DNA of 54,175 nt from Westiellopsis prolifica IICB1 (GTDB lineage: Bacteria > Cyanobacteriota > Cyanobacteriia > Cyanobacteriales > Nostocaceae): the NCBI RefSeq assembly GCF_004323185.1, contig NZ_NAPS01000002.1:264154-318328 (forward strand), in the 5' to 3' direction. The position numbers were made by a program, and so were the translations under genes. The notes under the pieces were generated by a model. It saw only the letters and a list, made by a program, of their open reading frames with translations. It was not told the origin of the DNA and did no database searches. Shown in pieces: positions 42,528 to 50,015 of this stretch; the stretch's first letter is position 1; every line of letters starts with the position of its first letter.

Positions 42528-43124
42528 ATGCAGTTGAGGTTATTTGCTCAAGTATTATCAGGGGTAGCTTTTGCTTTGGCGCTTGTCACCACTACCACAA
42601 GCAACCAACCAAGTTACGCTGATAGTGAAAAGTTCTTTTGTACTCAGGAAAAAGGTGTACCAGTCACCAAAGTCCGTACTACAAGGGGAAATGAAACATT
42701 TATCCGTTGGGTAGTGAAAGACTTTAAAAAATTCCCACCCCAACAACGCTGCAAAATTGTCACGAAAAGGTTTCAACGCTATTACGACAATGGTGCGCTA
42801 TTTATCACCAGTCGAGACAACGTGAACGGCTATCCAGTGTTATGTATTTCTGATCGTAAAAATGCACCTTGTACAACAGATAATATCTTAGTTACCCTCA
42901 AGCCAGGAGCAGATGCGGGAGTTATTCTCAAGCAAATGCTTGATTTCCGTAGTGGTGCTAATGCAACAGGGGGTATTCCACTGAGTGGTAGTCAATATCT
43001 TACCTACGAGCAGGGTGATTTATATCTTGATGTTAAGCAATTAGTTAACTCTGCGGATAGTGGGAATAGCAATCAATCTGTCACCACAACTCCTCAATCA
43101 CAACCCATCGAACCCCGTTTTTAG
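42528..43124 (+). CDS. COP23-domain secreted protein
   Basis: 198 residues with a signal peptide (LRLFAQVLSGVAFALALVT), then FFCTQEKGVPVTKVRTTRG, RWVVKDFKKFPPQQRCKIVT and a middle with CISDRKNAPCTTDNILVTLK. The conserved cysteines and the PxxRCxxVxxRF pattern match the COP23 domain, named for a circadian-oscillating, membrane-associated protein of a marine cyanobacterium. Here it is followed 134 bases later by a trypsin-WD40 gene, a pairing that suggests a joint extracytoplasmic role. The C-terminal tail is Ser/Gln/Pro-rich and disordered. Confidence 0.85.
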   Translation: MQLRLFAQVLSGVAFALALVTTTTSNQPSYADSEKFFCTQEKGVPVTKVRTTRGNETFIRWVVKDFKKFPPQQRCKIVTKRFQRYYDNGALFITSRDNVNGYPVLCISDRKNAPCTTDNILVTLKPGADAGVILKQMLDFRSGANATGGIPLSGSQYLTYEQGDLYLDVKQLVNSADSGNSNQSVTTTPQSQPIEPRF

Positions 43125-43128
43125 TTTT

Positions 43129-43182
43129 GCTTGTAGTGAGGGCTAAAGCCCTCAACTCAGCACTAAAGTGCTGACTACGAAC
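43129..43182. repeat. GTAGTGAGGGC...GACTACGAAC palindromic repeat
   Basis: Stems GAGGGCT/AGCCCTC and CAGCACT/AGTGCTG lie inside outer arms GTAGT/ACTAC. It starts 5 bases after the COP23 stop, so it may attenuate transcription into the next gene. Related to 22521-22576. Confidence 0.75.
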
Positions 43183-43258
43183 TTGCAGAATTTAATCACT
43201 CGCTTTAGTATGGCTGTACCGATTCAGAAAGGGCATTAAATCATGTGGAGAGTAAATA

Positions 43259-44902
43259 ATGAGGCTTAGTGGTAGACTTCCGGCTGTATTATTTGGGACT
43301 GCAATTGTTATTATTACGCCGTTAGTCGCCACCGCCTTGACATCCGCAGAAATTTACCCCATTGCCCAACAAATTACAGTCCGCATTGATGGAGTAGTTC
43401 CAGGTTCTGGAGTAATTATTGAACGCGCAGGTAATATTTATACTGTTGTCACCAACTGGCATGTAGTGCAAGAAAAAGGAAATTACACAGTTAGGACAGC
43501 AGATGGTAAGCAATATAACATCAACCACAGCCAAGTGAACCAATTACCAGGTGTTGATTTGGCAGTGTTTCAATTTACCAGTAATCAAAATTACCGTGTT
43601 GCGGAAAAGGGAGATTCTGATCAAGTTACAGGGGGTAAAAATGTATATGTGGGAGGTTATCCCGCAGGAATAACTGGTGTCCCAGGACGCAACTTTAAAT
43701 TTTTGAGTGGAGAAATTTCTAGTCTTTTATCAACTCCGAAAGATGGCTATGCTTTTGATTATACAGTGCAGGCTTTTCAAGGCATGAGTGGAGGGCCAAT
43801 ACTGGATGAGCAAGGGAAATTAGTTGGAATTCACGGACGCGCAGGAACTGATATAGGTGGGGGTGGTACTGCTGTGTTGGGGATTCCGTTGAAGACTTAT
43901 TTGAGTCTTGCACCATCTGTGCAGCCGATGGCAACTGCGCCAGCACCAAATCCACCAGTTTCAACTGCACTATCAGTTACCACTTCACCACCAGTAAATA
44001 TTAACAACACATCCAACAAATATGCTTTAGCAAAAACCTTCAAAGGCCATTCTGATTTAGTTCGGTCAGTTGCATTTAGCCCAGATGGCAAAACTTTGGC
44101 TAGCGGCAGTTATGACAGTACTATTAAAATATGGAACGTCACCACTGGGCAAGAAATTACTACCCTCAAAGGTCATTCTAATTCGGTGAATTCAGTCGCG
44201 TTTAGCCCAGATGGCAAAACTTTAGCTAGTCGTAGTGATGACGGGGCTATCAAAATTTGGAATGTCACCACTGGGCAAGAAATTCGTACTCTTAATGGTT
44301 ATTCTGGGGTTAGCTCAGTCGCGTTTAGTCCAGATGGCAAAACTTTAGCTAGTGGTAGTTATGGCAATACTATGAAAATCTGGAATGTCGCCACAGGACA
44401 AGAAATTGCTAGCCTCGAAAATCATTATCGTAGGGTTAATTCAGTCGCGTTTAGTCCAGATGGCAAAACTTTAGCTAGTGGTAGTAGAGACAGTACTATC
44501 ATAATTTGGAATGTCGCCACAGGGCAAGAAATTCGTTACCTCAAGGTTCATTCAGGTTCGGTTGGAGAACTCACGTTTAGCCCAGATGGCAAAACTTTAG
44601 TTAGTGGTAGTCAGAACAGGACTATCATAATTTGGAATGTCACCACAGGGCAAGAAATTCGTACTCTCAATAGTCATCCTTATGGGGTTAATTCAGTCGC
44701 GTTTAGCCCAGATGGCAGAACTTTAGCTAGTGGTAGTAGAGACAGTACTATCATAATTTGGAATGTCGGCACAGCACAAGAAATTCGTACCCTCAGAGGT
44801 CATTCTGGTTCGGTTAATTCAGTCGCGTTTAGTCCAGATGGCAAAACTTTAGCTAGTGGTAGTGCTGACGCAACTATCAAAATTTGGCGGTTGTCTGAGT
44901 AA
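43259..44902 (+). CDS. Trypsin-like serine protease fused to a seven-repeat WD40 propeller
   Basis: 547 residues. A signal peptide (about 1-28) is followed by a trypsin-like domain with an intact triad: H68 in TNWHVV, D100 in GVDLAVF and S177 in GMSGGP, with an oxyanion stretch before it. A Pro/Thr-rich linker (about 220-253) leads to seven WD40 repeats, each 42 residues (one is 41), enough for one closed beta-propeller. The protein is presumably exported to the periplasm; the propeller would present substrates or anchor the protease. It lies after a COP23 gene, as in other cyanobacteria. The near-identity of the repeats indicates recent expansion. Confidence 0.9.
   Translation: MRLSGRLPAVLFGTAIVIITPLVATALTSAEIYPIAQQITVRIDGVVPGSGVIIERAGNIYTVVTNWHVVQEKGNYTVRTADGKQYNINHSQVNQLPGVDLAVFQFTSNQNYRVAEKGDSDQVTGGKNVYVGGYPAGITGVPGRNFKFLSGEISSLLSTPKDGYAFDYTVQAFQGMSGGPILDEQGKLVGIHGRAGTDIGGGGTAVLGIPLKTYLSLAPSVQPMATAPAPNPPVSTALSVTTSPPVNINNTSNKYALAKTFKGHSDLVRSVAFSPDGKTLASGSYDSTIKIWNVTTGQEITTLKGHSNSVNSVAFSPDGKTLASRSDDGAIKIWNVTTGQEIRTLNGYSGVSSVAFSPDGKTLASGSYGNTMKIWNVATGQEIASLENHYRRVNSVAFSPDGKTLASGSRDSTIIIWNVATGQEIRYLKVHSGSVGELTFSPDGKTLVSGSQNRTIIIWNVTTGQEIRTLNSHPYGVNSVAFSPDGRTLASGSRDSTIIIWNVGTAQEIRTLRGHSGSVNSVAFSPDGKTLASGSADATIKIWRLSE
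44021..44899 (+). repeat. WD40 coding tandem repeat (126-base unit, 7 copies)
   Basis: Units of 126 bases (one of 123) inside the protease gene, sharing TTTAGCCCAGATGGCAAAAC and similar blocks at high identity. Several blocks are repeated without silent changes, so the array is young or is being homogenised by gene conversion. Confidence 0.85.
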
Positions 44903-44924
44903 AAAGCTTTCAAATCAACTAATC

Positions 44925-45302
44925 TTAAGGTAGCGGACGTTGACGTAATTGTGTACGCTCAAAAACTGTAAAATATCCTTCCAAAACTAATCCTTCAACA
45001 CTCAACAAATGCAATAAATCCTGTGCAGGTTCTTCAGGCGTTGTAGGAACAAAGCATCATGCTGACTCAGATAAAAACGGTAGCATATACAAAGATTCAT
45101 CTTGCATACACTCAGCAACAAACACAAACACAGCTTGCACAGCTTGCGGTGTCAAAGTCGGATAATTTTCTAAAACTTGCTGTACTGTCCAACCATTAGC
45201 AAATAAACCAAGTATAAATTCAACAGATAATCTTGTACCTTTTACTGTTGGTTTACCTAATAATATTTAGGGGTCAGAATGGATGTACTGTCGCCAGTCC
45301 AT
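44925..45302 (-). pseudogene. DUF433 antitoxin pseudogene with open tail
   Basis: From ATG at 45302: MDWRQYIHSDP, then an in-frame TAA at 45267-45269 (probably from AAA, since homologues read DPKILLGKP), then ILLGKPTVKGTRLSVEFILG, LFANGWTVQQVLENYPTLTP and VFVFVAECMQDESLYMLPFL, ending SESA and TGA at 45057-45059. This is a complete DUF433 (VapB-type antitoxin) broken by one nonsense codon. After that TGA the same frame stays open for 43 more codons (CFVPTTPEEPAQDLLHLL to RTQLRQRPLP) and stops at 44925; that part was not identified. Confidence 0.75.
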
Positions 45303-45519
45303 AATTAATAGTTTTTTATAGTCAAAGTCATAATTAGGATTTTAACTAAATATAGCGATATTTGGTGATTGTCTGAGTAGCCATTCAGTTTTAGATTTTT
45401 AGATACAGAGATTCAAGAATTGGAAAAAAACTTGGGCGAACTCATGGATAAGATGTTCCTCAAGTCTTTGCTCACCGTTGTGCTTATCTTAATGGATTAA
45501 TATTTGGTTGCTAAATAAA

Positions 45520-45538
45520 AAGTGGGATGCTCCCACTT
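45520..45538. terminator. Short hairpin with A-rich flank
   Basis: A perfect 8-bp stem, AAGTGGGA/TCCCACTT, with loop TGC, preceded by ATAAAA. It may be a terminator for minus-strand transcripts from Uma2. GGGATGCTCCC also resembles the GGGAGCATC element ends. Confidence 0.45.
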
Positions 45539-45686
45539 GGCGTGCTTCCCGTTAATCTAACAGTATTCGCTGTTCACCAATTTCTAGTGCTAAAGCGATC
45601 GCTTCCCGTTCACCATGATCTAATTCTGATGGTATGCTAGGTGCTAAAGAATCAGGTAAGATTTGCAAGTTTAATGGCTGAATCAA
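45537..45686 (-). pseudogene. DUF3368 (PIN-like) toxin fragment with nonsense codon
   Basis: The minus strand reads LQILPDSLAPSIPSELDHGE, REAIALALEIGEQRILLD, then TAA (45552-45554) and REARQ. The DxGExEAIALALE...LLIDExxxR pattern is the DUF3368 PIN-like toxin core; the TAA replaces the expected Glu codon. The N-terminal part is missing. Confidence 0.72.
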
Positions 45687-45735
45687 TTAACTCATGGCTA
45701 ATTCTTGTAAAAGATTCGTCTCGCATACGCTTAAT
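45652..45735 (-). pseudogene. UPF0175 antitoxin fragment
   Basis: The frame reads KRMRDESFTRISHELIDSAI, then KLANLT and a TGA at 45652-45654. It resembles the last residues of UPF0175 antitoxins (RMRNEGFRIS...ID). It overlaps the DUF3368 fragment in another frame, as antitoxin and toxin genes of this type usually overlap, so both belonged to one TA module. Confidence 0.6.
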
Positions 45736-46303
45736 CAAATTTGACCTTATTATATAAATCCTGCAATGTAATTTCAAACGGAATAAAAACCAAAGTAATT
45801 AACTCATCTTCTTGATCATATTCTTGCAACGACCATCGCTTATTGGCGGTTTTAGAATAATGCTCTACATAAATTCTATTTTGTTCTATTAATAAATATT
45901 CTTCAAAAGAGGGTATTGTGCGATATGCTTGAAATTTTCCCTCTCTGTCATAATTTCCGGTAGATTTTGATAAGACCTCAACAATTACTTTTGGATTGAG
46001 AATGGTATCTGTACGATTATCGAAAAACTCTGGTTCACCCGCTACAACAGTCACATCTGGATATGTATAAATACGTCGTTTAGGTATCCATAAACGCATA
46101 TCACTGTTAAATACTTCATAATCTTGTTGCCTAAAGGCAAAATTCAAAATAGCATAAAAATTGCCAACGATTCTATTATGATTTGCAGTTCCACCAGCCA
46201 TTGGAATAATTTTACCGTCGATATACTCGCTTTTGGAGTCAGCTTTTTCCTCTAGCGCTAAGTATTCCTGTGGGGTAAAATATTGTTTCTCTCTTATTTG
46301 CAT
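45731..46303 (-). CDS. Uma2-family putative endonuclease
   Basis: 190 residues with the Uma2 (DUF820) layout: YFTPQEYLALEEKADSKSEY, then IDGKIIPMAGGTANHNRIVG, RLWIPKRRIYTYPDVTVVAG and the PD-(D/E)xK-like core PDVTVVAGE...PKVIVEVLSKSTGNYDREGK. The family is extremely expanded in filamentous cyanobacteria; a nuclease role is proposed, but its biological task is unknown. The frame is complete and the core residues D, E and K are present. It abuts the TA relics; its stop overlaps the front of the UPF0175 fragment. Confidence 0.85.
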   Translation of the reverse strand: MQIREKQYFTPQEYLALEEKADSKSEYIDGKIIPMAGGTANHNRIVGNFYAILNFAFRQQDYEVFNSDMRLWIPKRRIYTYPDVTVVAGEPEFFDNRTDTILNPKVIVEVLSKSTGNYDREGKFQAYRTIPSFEEYLLIEQNRIYVEHYSKTANKRWSLQEYDQEDELITLVFIPFEITLQDLYNKVKFD

Positions 46304-46570
46304 GATTTTGTTAGATCAATCAATAGGTTGAGCTTACGAACCCACAACTTGGTAAATTGTCGCATAAATGGGTATTAATGGGCATAAATGCAGACTGAAA
46401 TCCCACCCAAATATCTAACTTGCACATCTGTGGTTATGTTTTATTCTTTACTCTGTCAAATAAACAGCTAAATATTAAGATAGACTCTAACTTTTGCCAT
46501 TTTAACGCAACTCTATACTATGTTATTGAATCAATTTAAGATGCTGGTTGTTACAGCAGCCCTCTATTTA

Positions 46571-46661
46571 GCCTGTGATTGAAATCGCAGTCTTATAGCT
46601 CAAGCTTGAAGCCTACGATTGAAATCGCAGTCTTATAGCTCAAGTCTGCTTGAAGCAGACT
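46571..46661. repeat. GATTGAAATCGCAGTCT element, with a 40-base internal duplication
   Basis: The unit starting GCCTGTGATTGAAATCGCAG at 46571 is repeated at 46611 (GCCTACGATTGAAATCGCAG), exactly 40 bases later. It is followed by the AGTCTGCTTGAAGCAGACT palindrome (46643-46661). Same family as 13608-13774 and 48644-48757, but without the GGGAGCATC ends. Confidence 0.78.
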
Positions 46662-46915
46662 ACTTGATTTATTTGAATAAATACCTAATTCTTATATTTT
46701 GTTTATTTATTATTTATATTTATACGTACAAGAAGTAATAGCTTGGCATATAAATTTAGCCAAGCATATGACATCAATAATTATCAGCTGGGAGATGTAA
46801 TTATTTATTAAGATATAGCCATAAAAGCAGATCATTCTGTTCATCAAGAACAAAATAAATTAGTCCTTTGTCATGAATCACTTATCTTTGTAAACAACCA
46901 ATGACAAATGACAAT

Positions 46916-46968
46916 TGTACAGACGCGATTAATCGCATTGTACAGACGCAATTAATCGCGTCTCTACT
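46916..46968. repeat. Double GACGCGATTAATCGC palindrome
   Basis: Two palindromes in tandem: ACAGACGCGATTAATCGCAT and ACAGACGCAATTAATCGCGT. Each differs by one base in one arm of the stem, and the changes mirror each other, as if an event swapped their arms. It lies between STRR heptamers. Confidence 0.78.
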
Positions 46969-46996
46969 AATGACCAATGACAAATGACCTGATATT

Positions 46997-48028
46997 ATGA
47001 GTCAATCTTCAAAAACAAGCTTTTGGCAAAACTTAAATAACTCTACTCTACTACGCTTATTGTTGCTGTTTGCCTGTGGTTGGGCGCTGGTAATACTAAT
47101 TACTTACTTCTATAACGTTATTGCCATTTTTACCACAGCTGCTATTTTTGCTGCATTGTTAAATTATCCTGTTCAGTGGTTGTCTCGTTATCTTCCTCGC
47201 GGATTAGCAATTACTATCACCTTCTTGGGCGCTGTTGTTATTTTAATTGCCTTAGTAACTGCTTTGGGATTAGAAGTGTTAAATCAAGGACAGAGTTTAG
47301 TCGATCGCATCACTGAAGCAGTGAAGACACAAGATTTACTACCACTAAAAGAATTTATCGGCAATCTTAATCTCGAAAGGCTTTTGCAAACCCTGCAAAC
47401 TGGTTTAATATCGGGATTGGGAATTGCTCAAAATATTTTTTCTAGCGTCTTTACATTAATTTTTCTCGCCGTTATCAGTCTTTATATGCTCATAGATGGC
47501 GAAAAACTCTGGTTTTCTAGTTTACAGCTGATTCCTGCCGAGTCACGCGATCGCTTTGCTACAACTTTTCAACGCAGTTTCTTGGGGTTTCTGCGGGGAC
47601 AGTTATTGTTAATATTATTCTTATCAAGTGCGAGTTTTCTGATCTTTTTAGTCTTGGGAATCAACTATGCGTTATTTTTAGCACTTATAATTGGCATTTT
47701 AGATGCTATTCCTGGTATTGGTGCAACACTAGGAGTACTGACTATTACTCTATTAGTTCTGGGATCTCAAGGCTGGATAGTTGCACTTGAAGTTGTCATT
47801 GCTTGCATAATTCTTCAGCAAATTCAAGATAACTTTATTAGTCCCAAAGTCATGGGTAATACCTTGGAAATTAGTCCAGTAGTACTGTTTCTAGCTCTAT
47901 TTATTGGTGAGCGAGTAGCTGGTTTACTGGGTATATTTCTCTCTATTCCTATTGCTGGGATGATTGCTGCTTGGTTAAGATTAGAAAATACAAAAGCAGA
48001 GCAATCTTCAGAAGAGCGATCGCCATAA
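46997..48028 (+). CDS. AI-2E family (UPF0118) membrane transporter
   Basis: 343 residues with about seven or eight membrane spans. The first hydrophobic stretch is LLRLLLLFACGWALVILITY. The central soluble part contains VNQGQSL-like text (LNQGQSLVDRITEAVKTQDL), and the conserved signature region is PGIGATLGVLTITLLVLGSQ followed by QIQDNFISPKVMGNTLEISP and VLFLALFIGERVAGLLGIFL. The family exports or imports small molecules (AI-2, Na+/H+ in different members), so the substrate is not predictable. The DUF1400-like gene starts 29 bases later in the same direction. Confidence 0.9.
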   Translation: MSQSSKTSFWQNLNNSTLLRLLLLFACGWALVILITYFYNVIAIFTTAAIFAALLNYPVQWLSRYLPRGLAITITFLGAVVILIALVTALGLEVLNQGQSLVDRITEAVKTQDLLPLKEFIGNLNLERLLQTLQTGLISGLGIAQNIFSSVFTLIFLAVISLYMLIDGEKLWFSSLQLIPAESRDRFATTFQRSFLGFLRGQLLLILFLSSASFLIFLVLGINYALFLALIIGILDAIPGIGATLGVLTITLLVLGSQGWIVALEVVIACIILQQIQDNFISPKVMGNTLEISPVVLFLALFIGERVAGLLGIFLSIPIAGMIAAWLRLENTKAEQSSEERSP

Positions 48029-48057
48029 TTGATACACAAATATCTTGAAAATCTATA

Positions 48058-48696
48058 ATGCTCCCTTTTAAATTAACTTCTTACTTAATTTCCACATTTA
48101 TTTTTGTGACTTGTAGCACTTTCATCCCAGGATTTCAAATCAAACCTGCTATTAGTGCAGAGAATATTTATTTACCTGTTGGCTCTACAAATTTACGTCT
48201 ATCAGTTAAATCTTTAGAAGTTTTTGCAAAAGAAGGTCGAATTACTAAAGAATTTGAGTTTTTTGCTCAACGACTCAAACCAGAAAAATTACAAACTCTT
48301 CGCAATTTATTACAGTATAAATTTAATACTAATCCTCTAGCAGTTTCCAAACTCACCTACTCTCCAATCGGCGAAGAATACATACGCCAATATGGTGCTA
48401 TTATCAAGACACGAACAGGTCAAAATGGTTTTTATGCTATCCGTTCAGCCTTATTAGTAGCAGCAGCAGACCCAGAAGGATTAACTGGATTAACTTTTAT
48501 ACGTCACTTTCCTACAGATATTCAAATCAGTGTCAAAGATTTTTTAGAACTGTTGGATGAATTGAGTTATATTACAGGTTCTAAACAATCAGAGCCACGC
48601 AGCAATTACTACGGAATTGAAAATTCAGAATCCAGATCCTCGGTAGCATCCCAAATGTTAAAAAACCTGCCTACGATTGAAATCGCAGTCTCATAA
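48058..48696 (+). CDS. DUF1400-domain secreted protein, C-terminus from a repeat
   Basis: 212 residues: signal peptide (LISTFIFVTCSTFIPGF...ISA), then DUF1400 features such as IYLPVGSTNLRLSVKSLEVF, LRNLLQYKFNTNPLAVSKLT and IGEEYIRQYGAIIKT. In cyanobacteria this domain usually precedes an alpha/beta hydrolase of several hundred residues, which is absent here. Residues 196-212 (VASQMLKNLPTIEIAVS) are encoded by the dispersed GATTGAAATCGCAGTCT repeat, which also supplies the stop. So the gene either lost its hydrolase to the repeat, or is a DUF1400-only form with a foreign tail. Confidence 0.75.
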   Translation: MLPFKLTSYLISTFIFVTCSTFIPGFQIKPAISAENIYLPVGSTNLRLSVKSLEVFAKEGRITKEFEFFAQRLKPEKLQTLRNLLQYKFNTNPLAVSKLTYSPIGEEYIRQYGAIIKTRTGQNGFYAIRSALLVAAADPEGLTGLTFIRHFPTDIQISVKDFLELLDELSYITGSKQSEPRSNYYGIENSESRSSVASQMLKNLPTIEIAVS

Positions 48697-48757
48697 TGAA
48701 AGTCTGCTTAAGCAGACTGTTTGATTTTATGAAGTCGTTTTCAGACGATTTGCTCTA
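48644..48757. repeat. GATTGAAATCGCAGTCT element, copy inside a gene end
   Basis: Starts TAGCATCCCAAATGTTAAAA, like the left end of 13608-13774, and includes the perfect palindrome AGTCTGCTTAAGCAGACT (48701-48718) and a GTCGTTTTCAGACGA hairpin. The right inverted end was not found. The last 53 coding bases of the 48058 gene lie in it. Confidence 0.8.
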
Positions 48758-48989
48758 GAAGAAAAAATACTCTGAATACAAAAAATAAACTAACTTATCT
48801 TTGGCTAGCTTATTTGCTCTTAAAACAATACTATAAAGGTGAAAAAATAATTTCTGTGCTAATGGGCGATCGCTCATGATAACAGTTGGCAAATTAAGAA
48901 GAAGCGTAACCCTTCGCTTTTCACTTTTCCCCTAACTAACCCTAAGAAGTCTACAGTTGATAATCCCAATTTTATACTGAGGTGTATCA

Positions 48990-49352
48990 ATGGCTGGTTT
49001 TATCATTTCTGTTGTAGTAATTGCAATTAGCTTGTTAATTATCTCAAAGCTACCTACGGGTGTGGAGATAGACAGTCCCTGGATTGCTCTAATTTCAGGA
49101 GCAATTATCGGTGCTTTCAATGGCTTTTGGAGTCTTTTCCCTACTTGGTTTAGAACAACTAGCGCCCTTATCAGTCTAGGCTTAATTCCCTTGATCGGCA
49201 GCATAATTGTATTTGGTTTAGCAGCTTGGCTAGTAGAAGGATTTCGACTACGATGGGGAATTGCTAGCGCCATCATTGGAGCGATCGCTCTGAGCATTAT
49301 CAACTCCATTCTATTCTTCATTTTGCGTCAAGTTGGTTTAGTGGCAGTGTAG
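48990..49352 (+). CDS. Phage-holin-like four-span membrane protein
   Basis: 120 residues, almost wholly hydrophobic, with four spans (about 4-22, 33-52, 60-82, 90-112). IALISGAIIGAFNGFWSLFP and SIIVFGLAAWLVEGFRLRWG fit the Phage_holin_4_2 (YvlD-type) family, which is common in bacterial genomes as a non-phage membrane protein. There is no lysin or phage gene near it. Its TAG stop is directly adjacent to the convergent MoaD/ThiS stop. Function unknown; likely membrane homeostasis. Confidence 0.78.
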   Translation: MAGFIISVVVIAISLLIISKLPTGVEIDSPWIALISGAIIGAFNGFWSLFPTWFRTTSALISLGLIPLIGSIIVFGLAAWLVEGFRLRWGIASAIIGAIALSIINSILFFILRQVGLVAV

Positions 49353-49613
49353 TTAACCACCACTCACAGGAGGAATTAATACCACTTCATCACCCTCTTG
49401 CAAGATGGTATCCGGTTCGACAAATACCAAATTAATTCCAAACCGGGTGACATCTCGCCATTGACTCAGTTCTGGATGTTCAGTAACTAAGCGATCGCAT
49501 ACTGCAACAACTGGTGTATTCTTCGGAAATTCTAGTACTAGTTCTGGTACTCCATAAGCTTCTTGGTAAGCAGCGAATAACTTGACTGTAATTTTAATTG
49601 CAGGTTCAGACAT
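49353..49613 (-). CDS. MoaD/ThiS-family sulfur carrier protein
   Basis: 86 residues from the ATG at 49613 (MSEPAIKITVKLFAAYQEAY). A longer in-frame start would add 26 residues unlike the family. The ubiquitin-like fold ends VVLIPPVSGG; the C-terminal GG is where these proteins are adenylated and thiocarboxylated for molybdopterin or other sulfur transfer. The LFAAYQEA opening and PPVSGG end match MoaD (molybdopterin synthase small subunit) best, but ThiS-like proteins are similar. No moa or thi gene is adjacent, so the pathway is not settled. Confidence 0.83.
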   Translation of the reverse strand: MSEPAIKITVKLFAAYQEAYGVPELVLEFPKNTPVVAVCDRLVTEHPELSQWRDVTRFGINLVFVEPDTILQEGDEVVLIPPVSGG

Positions 49614-49707
49614 AAAAGCCCAATCAAAGCAGCCTTTTAAACATGTCTTCACATTATCGCTAATTTTGAAGAAAGTAGTCTGCCATGGCACAGATCTACA
49701 TTAGTCA

Positions 49708-49760
49708 TTAGAGACGCGACTTACCTTGAAGCCGCTCTTACGAGCGTCTACGCGTCTGTA
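49708..49760. repeat. GAGACGCG element interrupted by an inserted block
   Basis: Arms TAGAGACGCGA and TACGCGTCTGTA are separated by about 30 bases (TTACCTTGAAGCCGCTCTTA and following) in place of the usual 2-6 base centre. The insert echoes the GCAAGCGGCTTC motif seen near 1815. Confidence 0.6.
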
Positions 49761-49809
49761 CAATGGTCATTTGTCATTGGTAAGGCTTTTAGGCTTGTTT
49801 ACTTTTCGT

Positions 49810-49893
49810 AACCCAAATGTTGTGTTGAGGAACCCAAATGTTATGTTGAGGAACCTCAATGTTATGTTGAGGAACCCAAATGTTATGTTGAGG
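49810..49893. repeat. 21-base tandem repeat, four copies
   Basis: Unit AACCCAAATGTTATGTTGAG plus G; copies at 49810, 49831, 49852 and 49873, then a decayed fifth. One copy reads AACCTCAATG. The length is a multiple of three, so an open frame runs through it on each strand, but there is no ribosome site and no match to a gene. It lies in the 402-base gap 49614-50015 together with two palindrome elements. Confidence 0.85.
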
Positions 49894-49980
49894 AACCTAA
49901 TTGTGATTTTCGTGTCAGCGTTTGTTGATTCTGTTAAAGCTTTGGTTCCCAATAACCAATGACAAATGACCAATGACCAT

Positions 49981-50010
49981 TGTACAGACGCGATTCATCG
50001 CGTCTCTAAT
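49981..50010. repeat. GACGCGATTCATCGCGTC palindrome
   Basis: TGTACAGACGCGATTCATCG and CGTCTCTAA form a near-perfect stem, 6 bases after the phoD stop on the minus strand, so it could also end that transcript. Flanked by AATGACCAATGAC heptamers. Confidence 0.75.
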
Positions 50011-50015
50011 GACAA

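Larger units (their letters stand above)
46304..46996. other. Repeat-rich intergenic region
   Basis: 693 bases between divergent genes. It contains the duplicated GATTGAAATC element (46571-46661) and the two-copy palindrome block at 46916-46968, with CAAATGAC-type heptamers on both sides. The remainder is AT-rich; no gene is supported. Confidence 0.6.

Noticed and set aside
45420-45515. Plus-strand text DVPQVFAHRCAYLNGLIFGC, possible gene fragment
   Set aside because: About 20 residues after a stop codon, no family recognised; could be chance within the decayed TA region.
48990-49352. Prophage lysis gene (holin)
   Set aside because: The holin-like protein has no lysin, phage structural gene or integrase around it; this family is widespread as an ordinary membrane protein.
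49726-49962. Open frame of 78 codons through the 21-base repeat
   Set aside because: The repeat length is a multiple of three, so frames stay open by chance on both strands; no start signal and no recognisable protein.
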